A DNA stretch of 64,000 bases. Origin: Niveispirillum sp943370215. GTDB lineage: Bacteria > Pseudomonadota > Alphaproteobacteria > Azospirillales > Azospirillaceae. The stretch covers positions 124,001-188,000 of the forward strand of contig CALRQC020000003.1 of assembly GCA_943370215.1 (NCBI GenBank), read 5' to 3'. The notes below the pieces were generated by a model, which was not told where the DNA came from, searched no databases, and saw only the letters and a list, made by a program, of their open reading frames with translations. This document shows positions 45,292 to 53,629 of this stretch, in pieces (within the stretch, counting starts at the first letter, position 1; each line of letters begins with the position of its first letter). The position numbers and the translations under genes are program-made.

Positions 45292-45975
45292 ATGAAGGCG
45301 GAAGCCGAACAGAAGGAAGGGGGCGCAGCCCCAGCGGACAGCGCCCGCCCGGACACCAAGGAGGTGATCCTGGATGCGGCGGAAAAGCTGTTTGCGGAAA
45401 AAAGCTATGCCACGGTCTCGCTGCGCGAATTGACGGCGGCGGCCGGTGTCAATCTGGCGGCGGTGAACTACCATTTCGGGTCCAAGGATGCGCTGCTGGT
45501 GGCGGTGTTCCGCCGGGGGGCCGTTGCCCTTAACCGCGAACGCGCCCGCCTGCTGCGGGAGGCGGAGGAAAGGGCCGGTGGTGGCACCCCGCCCTTGCGG
45601 GAGATTGTGGAGGCGCTGATCGCGCCCGCCATCCGCTACAGCTTTACCTCCAACCGGTTGGCGCTATACAACCAGTTTGTTGCCTTTGCCCGGGGGGATG
45701 GCCCGCCGGAAGCGCGGGAGATGCTGGACAGGGATGTCGGGCATTTACAGCGCTTCGTGCTGCCGTTGGCCCGTGCCCTGCCGCACCTGCCGCAGCAGGA
45801 GGTTTACTGGCGACTGCATTTCGTGATGGGCGTGCAGCACTCGCTTTATACCGACATGAAGCGGCTGGAAACCTTGTCCGGCGGCCAGTGCCACCTGGAT
45901 AATCTGCCGGCAGTGACGGCGCGCGTGGTGGATTTCGTCGTCGCCGGGCTGGAGGCGCCGCACCAACCGGTGTGA
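45292..45975 (+). CDS. TetR/AcrR-family regulator of fatty acid degradation
   Basis: This 227-residue regulator has an N-terminal helix-turn-helix (ILDAAEKLFAEKSYATVSLRE followed by AAAGVNLAAVNYHFGSKDAL) and a C-terminal ligand domain. VNLAAVNYHFGSKDALLVAV is the recognition-helix region typical of fatty-acid TetR proteins. It is divergent from fadJ, so repression of fadJ and the acyl-CoA dehydrogenase gene, relieved by acyl-CoA, is the likely role; this is inferred from position. ATG at 45292 was chosen, since AAAAGGATG gives the ribosome site. A hairpin follows at 45996. Confidence 0.88.
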   Translation: MKAEAEQKEGGAAPADSARPDTKEVILDAAEKLFAEKSYATVSLRELTAAAGVNLAAVNYHFGSKDALLVAVFRRGAVALNRERARLLREAEERAGGGTPPLREIVEALIAPAIRYSFTSNRLALYNQFVAFARGDGPPEAREMLDRDVGHLQRFVLPLARALPHLPQQEVYWRLHFVMGVQHSLYTDMKRLETLSGGQCHLDNLPAVTARVVDFVVAGLEAPHQPV

Positions 45976-45995
45976 GCCGGGTGATCTTGCCCCCT

Positions 45996-46021
45996 GGTAG
46001 GCCGGTGGACGCCGGCCTACC
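45996..46021. terminator. Stem-loop between convergent tetR and the DUF885 gene
   Basis: A perfect 10-bp stem GGTAGGCCGG/CCGGCCTACC with a 6-nt loop. No T-run follows, so it is a weak or factor-assisted terminator. Confidence 0.5.
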
Positions 46022-46035
46022 TCTGGCTTTGGGGG

Positions 46036-47865
46036 TCACGCCCCCTTGCGGCTGTCGACCCACTGCGCCACCACCTCTTCCAGGATGGGCAGGGTGACGG
46101 GGCCGTTTTGCAAAACTGTATCGTGGAAACCCCTTATGTCGAACTTGTCGCCCAGGCTGGCCTTGGCCTGTTCGCGCAGGTCCAGGATTTTGTTCATGCC
46201 GATCTTGTAGCCCAAGGCCTGACCGGGCCAGACGAAATAGCGCTCGATCTCATTTTCATTGTCGGCAATGGGGTTGGCGGTATTCTCGCCCATCCAGGCG
46301 ATGGCCTGTTCGCGCGTCCATTTCTTGGCATGGATGCCGGTATCCACCACCAGCCGCCCGGCGCGAAACAGTTCGGACACAATGCGCCCGGCCTCTGACA
46401 GCGGTTCCTTGTAGAAGCCGAAATCCTTGGTCATGCGCTCGGTATACATGGCCCAGCCTTCGCCATAGGCGGTGTCCCAGGTGAAGCGGCGGAAGGTGGG
46501 GATGCCGTCGGTTTCCTGGGCGATGGCGATCTGCATATGGTGGCCCGGCAGGGCTTCGTGGTGGCACAAAGCCTCCAGATCATGCCGCGTCTGCACCGAC
46601 ATGTCGGACAGGTTGGCATAGAACACGCCGGGGCGCGTGCCATCGGGGGAGGATTGTTCATAAAAGGCGCTGGGCGTGGCCTTTTCCCGATAGGCTTCCA
46701 CCGGCTTCACCACCACCTTGGCCTTGGGCAGGGTGCCGAACATCTCCGTCAGGCGGGCGGCCACACCCTCAATATAGCCGGTGGCGGTGGCCAGATATTC
46801 CTTGCGCCCCGCCTCGCTGTCGGGGAAGCGCATGGAAGGGTCGGTGCGCAGATGCTGGAAGAAATCCTGCACGCTGCCCTTGAAGCCCAGCTTGGCCATG
46901 GCCTGCTGCAACTCCCCATGCAGGCGGGCGGTTTCCGACAGGCCTAGCGCGTGGATTTCATCCGCCGTCATCAGCAGGCCGGTATGGAAGCGGATCTGTG
47001 CCCGGTAATAATCATCGCCATCGGGCAGTGCCCAGGCGCCGTTATTGGCGGTCTGCTGCTTCTGGAACTTTTCAACGGCCGCGATGAAGCGGGCATAGGC
47101 GGGCTTCAGCTTGTCAGCAAGCGCCGCGCGGCCGGCGCGGATCAGGGCCTGTTTCTCCGCAGCGGGGATGGCGAGCTTGGCCACCTTCTCCGTCAGGTCA
47201 GCCAGCAGCGGGCTGTCCGGCCCCTTGGTGAAGGGTGCCCCTTCCACCACGCTGCGGGCAGCCGTCAGGATGCGGGGGAAGCTGAAGGCGGGCGGCAGCA
47301 CGCCCTTTTCCGCCTGCCGGCCCATCTGGTCGATGGTGATATCGATCAGCGTGGCGGCCCCGTTCAGGCGGGTGACATAATCCTCCGCATCCTGCTTCTT
47401 CTCCACGGCGTGATAGCCGATCAGGAAGGAGGGGATGTTGGTATGCACGCCTTCCAGATGGCTGACGGCGAACTGGTGGAAGCGCCAGCGATAAAATTCA
47501 ATGCCGGTGGTCAGCTTCTGTTCGAGCAGCCGGTGGCTGATGCGGGCCGACGGCGACAGGCTGTTAATGTCAAAGCCGCGCAGTTCCTTCAGCGTGGCGG
47601 CGGCGATGCGCAGGCTTTCCTGCTGATAGCCCTCATCGGGCAGGGTCCAGGCATCATGGCGGCCGGGCAGGCCCAGCCGGGTGCGCATTTCCGGGCTGCG
47701 CGCCAGCTCATCCTGCCAGGCCCTTTCCAGAAAGGCGTTGAACGCCTTATCCGTGGCCGGTTCGGGGGCGGCGGCAAAGGCCAGACGCGCCATCACCCCA
47801 TCCAGGGCGGCGGCGGTGGCGGACAGGGCGAACAGACCGGCAAGGGTGGTGCGGCGGCTCAACAT
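46036..47865 (-). CDS. DUF885-family putative metallopeptidase (exported)
   Basis: This 609-residue protein starts with a twin-arginine-like or lipid signal region (LSRRTTLAGLFALSATAAAL). The body matches the DUF885 family, whose members are putative zinc carboxypeptidase/peptidase-like enzymes. CHHEALPGHHMQIAIAQET, at about residue 430, carries the H-E-x-x-x-x-H pattern, and YGEGWAMYTERM is another hallmark. ATG at 47865 was selected; GTG at 47877 is also in frame but lacks a well-spaced ribosome site. Neighbours give no hint of a substrate. Confidence 0.85.
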   Translation of the reverse strand: MLSRRTTLAGLFALSATAAALDGVMARLAFAAAPEPATDKAFNAFLERAWQDELARSPEMRTRLGLPGRHDAWTLPDEGYQQESLRIAAATLKELRGFDINSLSPSARISHRLLEQKLTTGIEFYRWRFHQFAVSHLEGVHTNIPSFLIGYHAVEKKQDAEDYVTRLNGAATLIDITIDQMGRQAEKGVLPPAFSFPRILTAARSVVEGAPFTKGPDSPLLADLTEKVAKLAIPAAEKQALIRAGRAALADKLKPAYARFIAAVEKFQKQQTANNGAWALPDGDDYYRAQIRFHTGLLMTADEIHALGLSETARLHGELQQAMAKLGFKGSVQDFFQHLRTDPSMRFPDSEAGRKEYLATATGYIEGVAARLTEMFGTLPKAKVVVKPVEAYREKATPSAFYEQSSPDGTRPGVFYANLSDMSVQTRHDLEALCHHEALPGHHMQIAIAQETDGIPTFRRFTWDTAYGEGWAMYTERMTKDFGFYKEPLSEAGRIVSELFRAGRLVVDTGIHAKKWTREQAIAWMGENTANPIADNENEIERYFVWPGQALGYKIGMNKILDLREQAKASLGDKFDIRGFHDTVLQNGPVTLPILEEVVAQWVDSRKGA

Positions 47866-47961
47866 CGGCGGTTTCACTCCAAGAAACGGCGGCCAGCGGC
47901 GCCGGTGGATGAAAGATGGCGCCCATCCTAGCCGGATCGGGTTTTACGCCAAGGGGGCTGT

Positions 47962-47980
47962 TGTAACGGGCCTGTAACGG
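47962..47980. promoter_or_regulatory. Direct repeat resembling a PhoB box
   Basis: TGTAACGG occurs at 47962-47969 and again at 47973-47980, with the 11-bp period typical of Pho-box half sites. It lies 80-100 bp upstream of the peptidoglycan-binding protein gene. The match to the CTGTCAT consensus is partial. Confidence 0.25.
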
Positions 47981-48065
47981 CGGGGCGTTTCTTCGCCATT
48001 CTCTTGCCACCCTTGGCGGCCAGCATGGGCACCATCGGATGTCACAATACGCCGGACCCAATCCC

Positions 48066-48608
48066 ATGCGCCGCCTCTCCCTTGCCCTGATGGCCCTGTT
48101 CGCCGCCCCCATGCTGGCCAGCCCCGCCCTGGCCGCCCCCCAGCCGGAATGGCACCGCGCCTGTGCCGCCGAAGGGGTGGTGCCGTTGCAATCGGCGCCG
48201 GTGATCAAACAGATCCAGACCGAACTGGCCATTGCCGGCTTTGATGCCGGCAAGCCCGATGGCACCGTGGGCCGTGGCACCCGCCAGGCCATCCGCGATT
48301 ATCAAAAATTGGCGGGCCTGAAGCCGGATGGCTGCCCGTCAGAGGCGCTGTTGCAGCGACTGTCCTTTGGCCTGCCCAAGGTCTATAGCGACCGCCGCCC
48401 GGCCATGCCGACGGAAACGGTGCAGGTGCAGGAAGAATTGCTGCGCCGGGGCTATTGGGCCGGTCCGGCGGATGGGCGGCTGGGCAAGACCACGGTAGAG
48501 GCGATCCGCCAGTTTGAGCTGGATAATGACCGCCCGCTGACCGGGGAGGTCAGTTCCACCCTGCTGCGGGATTTGAAGACGGGCGACCTGTCCAAGCGGC
48601 GGAACTAA
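48066..48608 (+). CDS. Secreted protein with two peptidoglycan-binding domains
   Basis: This 180-residue protein has a signal peptide (MRRLSLALMALFAAPMLASP, cleavage near ALAAP) and then two PG_binding_1-like repeats. The first is around IKQIQTELAIAGFDAGKPDG, followed by TVGRGTRQAIRDYQKLAGL. The second is around VQVQEELLRRGYWAGPADG with LGKTTVEAIRQFELDNDRPL. These short three-helix domains bind the cell-wall glycan. No catalytic domain is present. ATG at 48066 was chosen because the signal peptide starts there. Confidence 0.85.
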   Translation: MRRLSLALMALFAAPMLASPALAAPQPEWHRACAAEGVVPLQSAPVIKQIQTELAIAGFDAGKPDGTVGRGTRQAIRDYQKLAGLKPDGCPSEALLQRLSFGLPKVYSDRRPAMPTETVQVQEELLRRGYWAGPADGRLGKTTVEAIRQFELDNDRPLTGEVSSTLLRDLKTGDLSKRRN

Positions 48609-48622
48609 GCTTCCACCGCCCG

Positions 48623-48967
48623 TTACCAGGGCCGGGAATTCGGCTGGCCCTGGACCGTGCCGCCATTCACACTGGGCACGACCGTTTTCCCGGCGTCCGG
48701 GTTGGGCGTGTCGGTCATGCGGTCCACGCGCCGGTTGGGCGGGGCCTCCTTGCCGTAAATCTTGTGCAGCCGTTCGAATTCCTTCTGGTGGAATTCATAT
48801 TGCTCCTGATAGTCGGGCTCACCGTCGCGGCGGCCGCGCACGATGATTTCCTCTTCCATGGCGGGCTGCTCAGTCTTGGCCTTGTCGGCGGCGGGCGGTT
48901 CTGCGCCCACGGGCGGGCACCAGGCCAGCGCGGCCAGGACCAGGGGGAACAGCGCCCGTTTCGTCAT
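48623..48967 (-). CDS. Small secreted protein of unknown function
   Basis: This 114-residue protein has a signal peptide (MTKRALFPLVLAALAWCPPV, cleavage near GAEP) and then a short acidic, charged region including EEEIIVRGRRDGEPDYQEQY and a proline- and asparagine-rich tail. The EIIVRGRR stretch is a common feature of small proteobacterial exported proteins, but I do not recognise a family. ATG at 48967 preferred; GTG at 48976 is in frame. It is convergent with the peptidoglycan-binding protein. Confidence 0.6.
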   Translation of the reverse strand: MTKRALFPLVLAALAWCPPVGAEPPAADKAKTEQPAMEEEIIVRGRRDGEPDYQEQYEFHQKEFERLHKIYGKEAPPNRRVDRMTDTPNPDAGKTVVPSVNGGTVQGQPNSRPW

Positions 48968-49067
48968 TTGTGTCACCGCCGTCTCGCACAGGCCCTATGA
49001 TTGGGCCTTTCTTTCACCCTGCCACAAGACGGTGACGCCGAACAGGGTTCATACGATAGGGGGCTGG

Positions 49068-49886
49068 TCAGCCGGCCAGCGGTTCGTACCAGTCCGATGG
49101 CAGGCCCGCCAGTTCGCGCGACAGGCCGTTGAAGGGGCGTTTCAACTCCCCCTTGAAATGGGTGCGCACCAGATGTTGCCACCAGGGGCCGGCCTCCTTG
49201 CCCAGGCAGCGGGCTGCCTGTTCGAACCAGCGGCGGCCGGCGGCCACATGCCCCACCTCTTCCGCCAGGATGATTTCCAGCACCGCCACACTGTCCCGGT
49301 CGCCGGCCTTGGTCAGGCTGTCGATGATGGCCGGCGTCACGTCCAGCCCCCGCGCCTCCAGCACCATCGGCACCACGGCCAGCCGGGCCGGCAGATCATG
49401 CGCCGTCGCCTCGCTGGCCTGCCACAAGCCATCATGGGCCGGCAGGTCGCCATAGGATGCGCCAAAATGGGCCAGCCGTTCGGTGACCAGGGCATGGTGC
49501 TTGGCCTCCTCATCCGCCACGCGCACCCAATCATCGTAAAAGGCGCGGGGCAGGGGTGTGCCGTCGGGCAGGGTGTGGAAACGGGCAACAATATCCCAGG
49601 CCAAGTCGATGGCGTTCAGTTCGATATGGGCGATGGCGTGCAGCAGCGCGATGCGGTTGGCAATGCTCTGCCCCTTGCCGCGCTTGGGCATATCCTTGGG
49701 GTGGCGCAGTTCCGGCTTGGCCGGGCGCGCGGGCCGGGATGGTGGGCTGCCTTGGCCGATCTCATTGATGCGGCCCGCGCGCCAGTCGGCGGCGAGGGTG
49801 CGGGACAGGCGCACCTTGTCGGCAGCATCCGGCGTGGTCAGCACCGCGATGGCGGCATTTGAAAGAGAAAATTGTTTAATGTTCAT
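49068..49886 (-). CDS. DUF455 ferritin-like protein
   Basis: This 272-residue protein matches DUF455, a ferritin-like diiron family. HAIAHIELNAIDLAWDIVARF and DDWVRVADEEAKHHALVTERL provide the typical E-x6-E/H-x-x-E metal-binding pairs, and the later EIILAEEVGHVAAGRRWFEQ adds further ligands. The start MNIKQFSLSNAA lies in the AT-rich island, while family-like sequence begins at AIAVLTTPDAADKVRL. The island may therefore have replaced the original 5' end, and the true start may be upstream or altered. Function is unknown; oxidoreductase activity is likely from the family. Confidence 0.88.
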   Translation of the reverse strand: MNIKQFSLSNAAIAVLTTPDAADKVRLSRTLAADWRAGRINEIGQGSPPSRPARPAKPELRHPKDMPKRGKGQSIANRIALLHAIAHIELNAIDLAWDIVARFHTLPDGTPLPRAFYDDWVRVADEEAKHHALVTERLAHFGASYGDLPAHDGLWQASEATAHDLPARLAVVPMVLEARGLDVTPAIIDSLTKAGDRDSVAVLEIILAEEVGHVAAGRRWFEQAARCLGKEAGPWWQHLVRTHFKGELKRPFNGLSRELAGLPSDWYEPLAG

Positions 49887-49904
49887 ATCTAAAAATTAAA
49901 AATC

Positions 49905-50327
49905 CTACTCTATATCTTTTTTTGACACTGTTTTTCCAAATAAATACCCAAGTGCAAGTGTTACTATGCTAAATAAAGTTGATGTTGTTTTTTCACGGAA
50001 TTCATTATCGTTAGGGAGTGGCCACCAAATTAAGCAAATTATTATTCCAAATGATGCCAATATTACGAGGAAAGCTATATTCCCTAATTTTTCAACCCCG
50101 TGACCAATGAGCCATCCAATTTTCCCAAGATCCATTGTCTTTTGATCTTTTAAATGGCCATAGAACTGCTGAGCCTCTTTCTCTGCAAGAGATGAGGTGG
50201 AGGAATTTCTTCCTCTGCTGGATGATATATTACTTATTCTATCCAATTTCTCCCTGAATGGCTGATCAACAAGTTTCGTGCTTGCAATATCAACTCCAGA
50301 ATTTGATTCTTGAGTTTCATCCGACAT
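49905..50327 (-). CDS. Two-helix membrane protein paired with a Panacea antitoxin (candidate toxin)
   Basis: This 140-residue protein has a long hydrophilic, serine-rich N-terminus (about 70 residues) and two C-terminal transmembrane helices (about 82-103, ending IICLIWWPLP, and 115-132, ending ALGYLFGKTVS). It has no recognised domain. Codon and base use are AT-rich, unlike the rest of the window. It begins 15 bp after the stop of a Panacea-domain gene with its own GGAAG ribosome site, so the two form an operon. In described PanA systems such small membrane proteins are depolarising toxins (PanT). The toxin role is inferred from that pairing. Confidence 0.65.
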   Translation of the reverse strand: MSDETQESNSGVDIASTKLVDQPFREKLDRISNISSSRGRNSSTSSLAEKEAQQFYGHLKDQKTMDLGKIGWLIGHGVEKLGNIAFLVILASFGIIICLIWWPLPNDNEFREKTTSTLFSIVTLALGYLFGKTVSKKDIE

Positions 50328-50342
50328 ATCTTCCAACCTCTA

Positions 50343-50813
50343 TTAAACGAGCTGGTTAAAATATTCATGTATGTCTTGATTGCTGATTTGGATATCGCCT
50401 CTTCTCCGAGCTTTATCCCATGGCGTTTCAGGTAGGTGCGTCATATCTGAAAGCTCGATTGCGCTGTAAGAACCAAATTTATCCCAAGTTCTTTCTATAA
50501 TCTCATAAGCTTGACGATCGCTATGCTTAATTACATAAGGGCGTGGGGTTATATCGCCCGGATCGTAATCCAGAGCATAATTGCTAATTTCCGAAGCGCC
50601 GAAATTTCTGAACGCACGATAAACTGTTGGGTTCACTGGACCGTAAGGCCATGCTTCAAAATTTTCCTGTATCAACGGATACCCTGTCATTGCCATATGG
50701 AGGCCATTGGCAAAAAACATAAGTTTTTGGAGCTTCATATGATCTATCTTCGTAGACCTTCTGAAACCCGTTTCCAGGATAGTGTTAGCAGCAACAAGGC
50801 TTCTATACGGCAT
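50343..50813 (-). CDS. panA: Panacea-domain (DUF4065/SocA-like) protein, putative antitoxin
   Basis: This 156-residue protein carries the Panacea domain: IDHMKLQKLMFFANGLHMAM, then TGYPLIQENFEAWPYGPV, then NPTVYRAFRNFGASEI. The pattern (K-L-Q-K-L followed by A-N/H-G, then E-A-W-x-Y-G-P-V) is diagnostic of SocA/DUF4065 proteins, many of which neutralise varied toxins. ATG at 50813 has a perfect GGAGGAATCGTG ribosome site. The gene comes first, followed by the two-helix membrane protein. It lies in a ~1-kb AT-rich island between the DUF455 gene and the suf cluster. It could also be a phage-derived regulator rather than an antitoxin. Confidence 0.88.
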   Translation of the reverse strand: MPYRSLVAANTILETGFRRSTKIDHMKLQKLMFFANGLHMAMTGYPLIQENFEAWPYGPVNPTVYRAFRNFGASEISNYALDYDPGDITPRPYVIKHSDRQAYEIIERTWDKFGSYSAIELSDMTHLPETPWDKARRRGDIQISNQDIHEYFNQLV

Positions 50814-50863
50814 CACGATTCCTCCTACGGAACCAGAGCGTCCCTGAAACAATATACATAATG

Positions 50864-50884
50864 TGTCAAGAAAAATCCATGACA
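50864..50884 (-). promoter_or_regulatory. Inverted repeat and promoter region of the panA operon
   Basis: TGTCA and TGACA are spaced by 11 nt in AT-rich sequence about 50-70 bp upstream of panA. On the minus strand TTGTCA followed after 16 bp by CATTAT could be a promoter, with the repeat covering it. Such repeats often serve antitoxin autoregulation. Confidence 0.35.
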
Positions 50885-50906
50885 AAATGAGAACATTTCA
50901 TGAATA

Positions 50907-51251
50907 TCACACCATGAAGCTCTCCCCACAGCCGCAGCGGGCCTTCTCGTTCGGGTTCTTGAAGGTGAAGCCGGACTGGAACTTGTCCTCGGCATAATCC
51001 ATTTCCGACCCGATCAGGAACATGGTGGCGGCGGGGTCGATCAGGATGGTCACACCCTTATCCTCCACCACTTCCTCGAACAGCTTCTTTTCCTCGGCAT
51101 ATTCGACGAAATAGCTCATGCCCGAACAACCGCGCGCCTTCACGCCCACGCGCAGGCCGATGATCGGCTTGTCGGACCGGCTGATCAGTTCCTTCACCCG
51201 CGCGGCGGCGGCGTCGGTGATGGTCATTGCCTTGGGCAGGGGACGGGCCAT
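50907..51251 (-). CDS. sufA: A-type Fe-S carrier protein (SufA/ErpA/IscA family)
   Basis: This 114-residue protein carries Fe-S clusters from the SufBCD scaffold to target enzymes. The three ligand cysteines are C42 (KARGCSGMSY), C106 and C108 (ARCGCGESF), the conserved HesB/IscA arrangement. ATG at 51251 follows AGGAGA with good spacing. It is the last gene of the suf operon in this window, after sufT and a palindromic repeat. The panA island begins just downstream. Confidence 0.92.
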   Translation of the reverse strand: MARPLPKAMTITDAAAARVKELISRSDKPIIGLRVGVKARGCSGMSYFVEYAEEKKLFEEVVEDKGVTILIDPAATMFLIGSEMDYAEDKFQSGFTFKNPNEKARCGCGESFMV

Positions 51252-51313
51252 GGGGTTTCTCCTTTATGCGCTTCGGCTGCCTTGGCGGGGATGAAACATT
51301 GCCGCCTTAACAA

Positions 51314-51420
51314 CCGTCATTCCCGCGCAGGCGGGAATCCAAACGACATTTCCATTCGGGCCGGCGATGGTCCCCTCCTTGTCACCGTTGTCTGGATTCC
51401 CGCCTGCGCGGGAATGACGG
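51314..51420. repeat. Palindromic intergenic repeat, ATTCCCGC family (spaced)
   Basis: The inverted halves CCGTCATTCCCGCGCAGG and its complement are separated by about 50 bp. This is the longest spacer of the family in the window. It lies between sufA and sufT. Confidence 0.72.
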
Positions 51421-51451
51421 AAAAAAGGGGACACGGGTGCCGGTCACCAAC

Positions 51452-51841
51452 TCAAAACATGTTCAACGCGATGCGCGCTTCGTCGCTCATCCGACTGGGA
51501 TCCCAGGCGGGTTCCCAGATCAGATCGACCCGGGCACTGCGCACACCGTCAACGGCCTGCACCACCTGCTGCACCTGGCCCGGCATTTCGCCGGCCACCG
51601 GGCAGGCGGGCGCGGTGAGGGTCATTTCGATCTCAACATCGCCTTCGCCATCCACGTCACAGCGATAAATCAGGCCCAGCTCATAGATATTCACCGGGAT
51701 CTCTGGATCATAGACCGTGCGCAGGGCTTCCACCACCCGGTCGGCCAGCGGCGCATCGGGGGGAAGCTTCTCATCTTCCGGTACTTCCGCCGGGCTGCCC
51801 ATGAAAATGCCAGGGGCGATGGGGCGTGGATTGCTGCTCAT
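51452..51841 (-). CDS. sufT: SUF system protein SufT (MIP18/DUF59 family)
   Basis: This 129-residue protein of the MIP18-type DUF59 family helps mature Fe-S proteins, particularly under high demand. Family marks are ALRTVYDPEIPVNIYELGLIY and MTLTAPACPVAGEMPGQVQ with the conserved cysteine in A-C-P. ATG at 51841 follows GAGGGGGA. It lies 13 bp after sufU, forming an operon with it. Confidence 0.93.
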   Translation of the reverse strand: MSSNPRPIAPGIFMGSPAEVPEDEKLPPDAPLADRVVEALRTVYDPEIPVNIYELGLIYRCDVDGEGDVEIEMTLTAPACPVAGEMPGQVQQVVQAVDGVRSARVDLIWEPAWDPSRMSDEARIALNMF

Positions 51842-51854
51842 TTTTTCGTCCCCC

Positions 51855-52337
51855 TCAGAAGGCGGAATTTTCGGTGGAAGTGACAGGGTCGCCATGCAAG
51901 GCGGCCTTCATCGTGTGCCAAGCCAGCGTGGCGCATTTCACCCGCATGGGGAATTCGCGCACGCCCGATAGCACGGCCAGCTTGTCGGTCGCGTCCTCGT
52001 CCAGATTTTCATGGACGCCCTGTTCATCATCATCCTTGGTGCAGACATCGTGGAAATAGTCGAACAGGGCTTCGGCCTCCGCCGCCGGCTTGCCACGCAG
52101 GATTTCCGTCATCAAACTGGCGCTGGCCTGGCTGATGGCGCAGCCGCGCCCGTCAAAGCGCAGATCCTGGATGATGCCGTTCCCATCCACGGTCAGATAG
52201 ACATTGATCTTGTCGCCGCACATCGGGTTATCGCCGCGCGCGGTGCGGTTATAGGAATCCGGCTTGCCGAAGTTCCGCGGGTTCTTGCCGTGGTCCAGGA
52301 TTACTTCCTGGTAGAGATCGCGCAAATCATCAAACAT
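51855..52337 (-). CDS. sufU: Fe-S cluster assembly scaffold/sulfur-transfer protein SufU
   Basis: SufU receives sulfur from SufS and delivers it to the SufBCD scaffold. The 160-residue product has the zinc-ligand cysteines C40 (DNPMCGDK), C66 (GRGCAIS) and C135 (RVKCATL) and the D42 next to the first. The 18-residue insertion between the second and third cysteines is typical of SufU versus IscU. It follows sufS closely (11 bp) and precedes sufT. Confidence 0.94.
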   Translation of the reverse strand: MFDDLRDLYQEVILDHGKNPRNFGKPDSYNRTARGDNPMCGDKINVYLTVDGNGIIQDLRFDGRGCAISQASASLMTEILRGKPAAEAEALFDYFHDVCTKDDDEQGVHENLDEDATDKLAVLSGVREFPMRVKCATLAWHTMKAALHGDPVTSTENSAF

Positions 52338-52348
52338 GGGGGAAGCCC

Positions 52349-53629
52349 TTACCCAAAGAAACTCTTGGTCGCCAATACCGCATCCACCAGCGCATCCACC
52401 TCCGCCTCGGTATTATAGGCAGCGAAGCTGGCGCGGGCGGTGGCGCCGACGCCAAACCGGTCCATCAGCGGTTCGGCGCAATGCCGGCCCACCCGCACGG
52501 CCACGCCCCGGCTGTCCAGCAGCGTGCCGATATCATGCGGATGGATGCCATCCATGGTGAAGCTGATGATGGCGGCCTTGTCCGGCGCGGTGCCGATGAT
52601 GCGCACGCCCTCAATCTCCGACAGCCGGCCGGTGGCATAGGCCAGCAGCCTTTGTTCATGGGCATGGATGGCATCCATGCCCAATGCCGTCACATAATCA
52701 ATCGCTGCCCCCAGCCCGATCCCTTCCACGATGGCGGGCGTCCCCGCTTCAAACCGATAGGGGGCCTCGCGGTATGTCGTGTGGGCAAAACTGACGGTGG
52801 AGATCATGTCGCCACCACCCTGCCAGGGCGGCATGGCGTTCAGATGCTCCATCTTGCCATACAGCACGCCGATGCCGGTGGGGCCGTACAGCTTGTGCCC
52901 GGTGAAGATATAGAAATCAGCGTCGATGGCCTGCACATCCACCGGCATATGCACGGCGGCCTGGCTGCCGTCAAACGCCACCGGAATGCCCTTGGCATGG
53001 GCCAGTTGGGCAATGCGCTTGGCCGGGTTCACCGTGCCCAGCACATTGCTGGCATTGGTGATGGAAACCAGCTTCACATTATCGGTCAGCAACTCGGCAT
53101 AGGCCGCCATGTCCAGCGCGCCGTCATCCAGCACCGGCACCACCTTGATTTCAATGCCGATCTGATCGCGCAGCAACTGCCAGGGCACGATATTGGCGTG
53201 ATGTTCCATCCAGGAAATCAGCACCGCATCGCCCGCCTTCAGGAACCGCCGGCCCCAGCTTTGGGCCAGCAGGTTGAACGCTTCCGTGGCGTTGCGGGTG
53301 AAAACGATATTCTCCCGGCTGGGCGCGTTCAGGAAGGCGGCCACCTTGTCGCGCGTGCCCTCATACAGGTCGGTCGAGCGCTGGGAGAGGAAATGCACGC
53401 CGCGATGCACATTGGCGTAATCGTTCTCCAGCAGGTGCGACATGGCGTCGATCACCTGGCGCGGTTTCTGGGCCGAGGCACCATTATCCAGATAGACCAG
53501 CTTCTTGCCGGGCCGGCCTTTGCGTTCATGCACCAGCCGGGTCAGGATCGGGAAATCCTGGCGCACGCGCTCCACATCATAGGGCGCATTGCCAAGGCTG
53601 GCGGGGGAAAGGGTGGCGGTATCGCTCAT
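52349..53629 (-). CDS. sufS: Cysteine desulfurase SufS
   Basis: SufS removes sulfur from cysteine using PLP. The 426-residue protein has the Schiff-base lysine in FTGHKLYGPTGIGVLYGK, the active-site cysteine in VRVGRHCAEPLM and the group-II NifS/SufS pattern LDNGASAQKPRQVIDAM. ATG at 53629 matches the family start; the frame extends 76 codons further upstream only by overlap with the GNAT gene. Its ATG overlaps the TGA of the preceding GNAT gene (ATGA type), so translation is coupled. Confidence 0.95.
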   Translation of the reverse strand: MSDTATLSPASLGNAPYDVERVRQDFPILTRLVHERKGRPGKKLVYLDNGASAQKPRQVIDAMSHLLENDYANVHRGVHFLSQRSTDLYEGTRDKVAAFLNAPSRENIVFTRNATEAFNLLAQSWGRRFLKAGDAVLISWMEHHANIVPWQLLRDQIGIEIKVVPVLDDGALDMAAYAELLTDNVKLVSITNASNVLGTVNPAKRIAQLAHAKGIPVAFDGSQAAVHMPVDVQAIDADFYIFTGHKLYGPTGIGVLYGKMEHLNAMPPWQGGGDMISTVSFAHTTYREAPYRFEAGTPAIVEGIGLGAAIDYVTALGMDAIHAHEQRLLAYATGRLSEIEGVRIIGTAPDKAAIISFTMDGIHPHDIGTLLDSRGVAVRVGRHCAEPLMDRFGVGATARASFAAYNTEAEVDALVDAVLATKSFFG

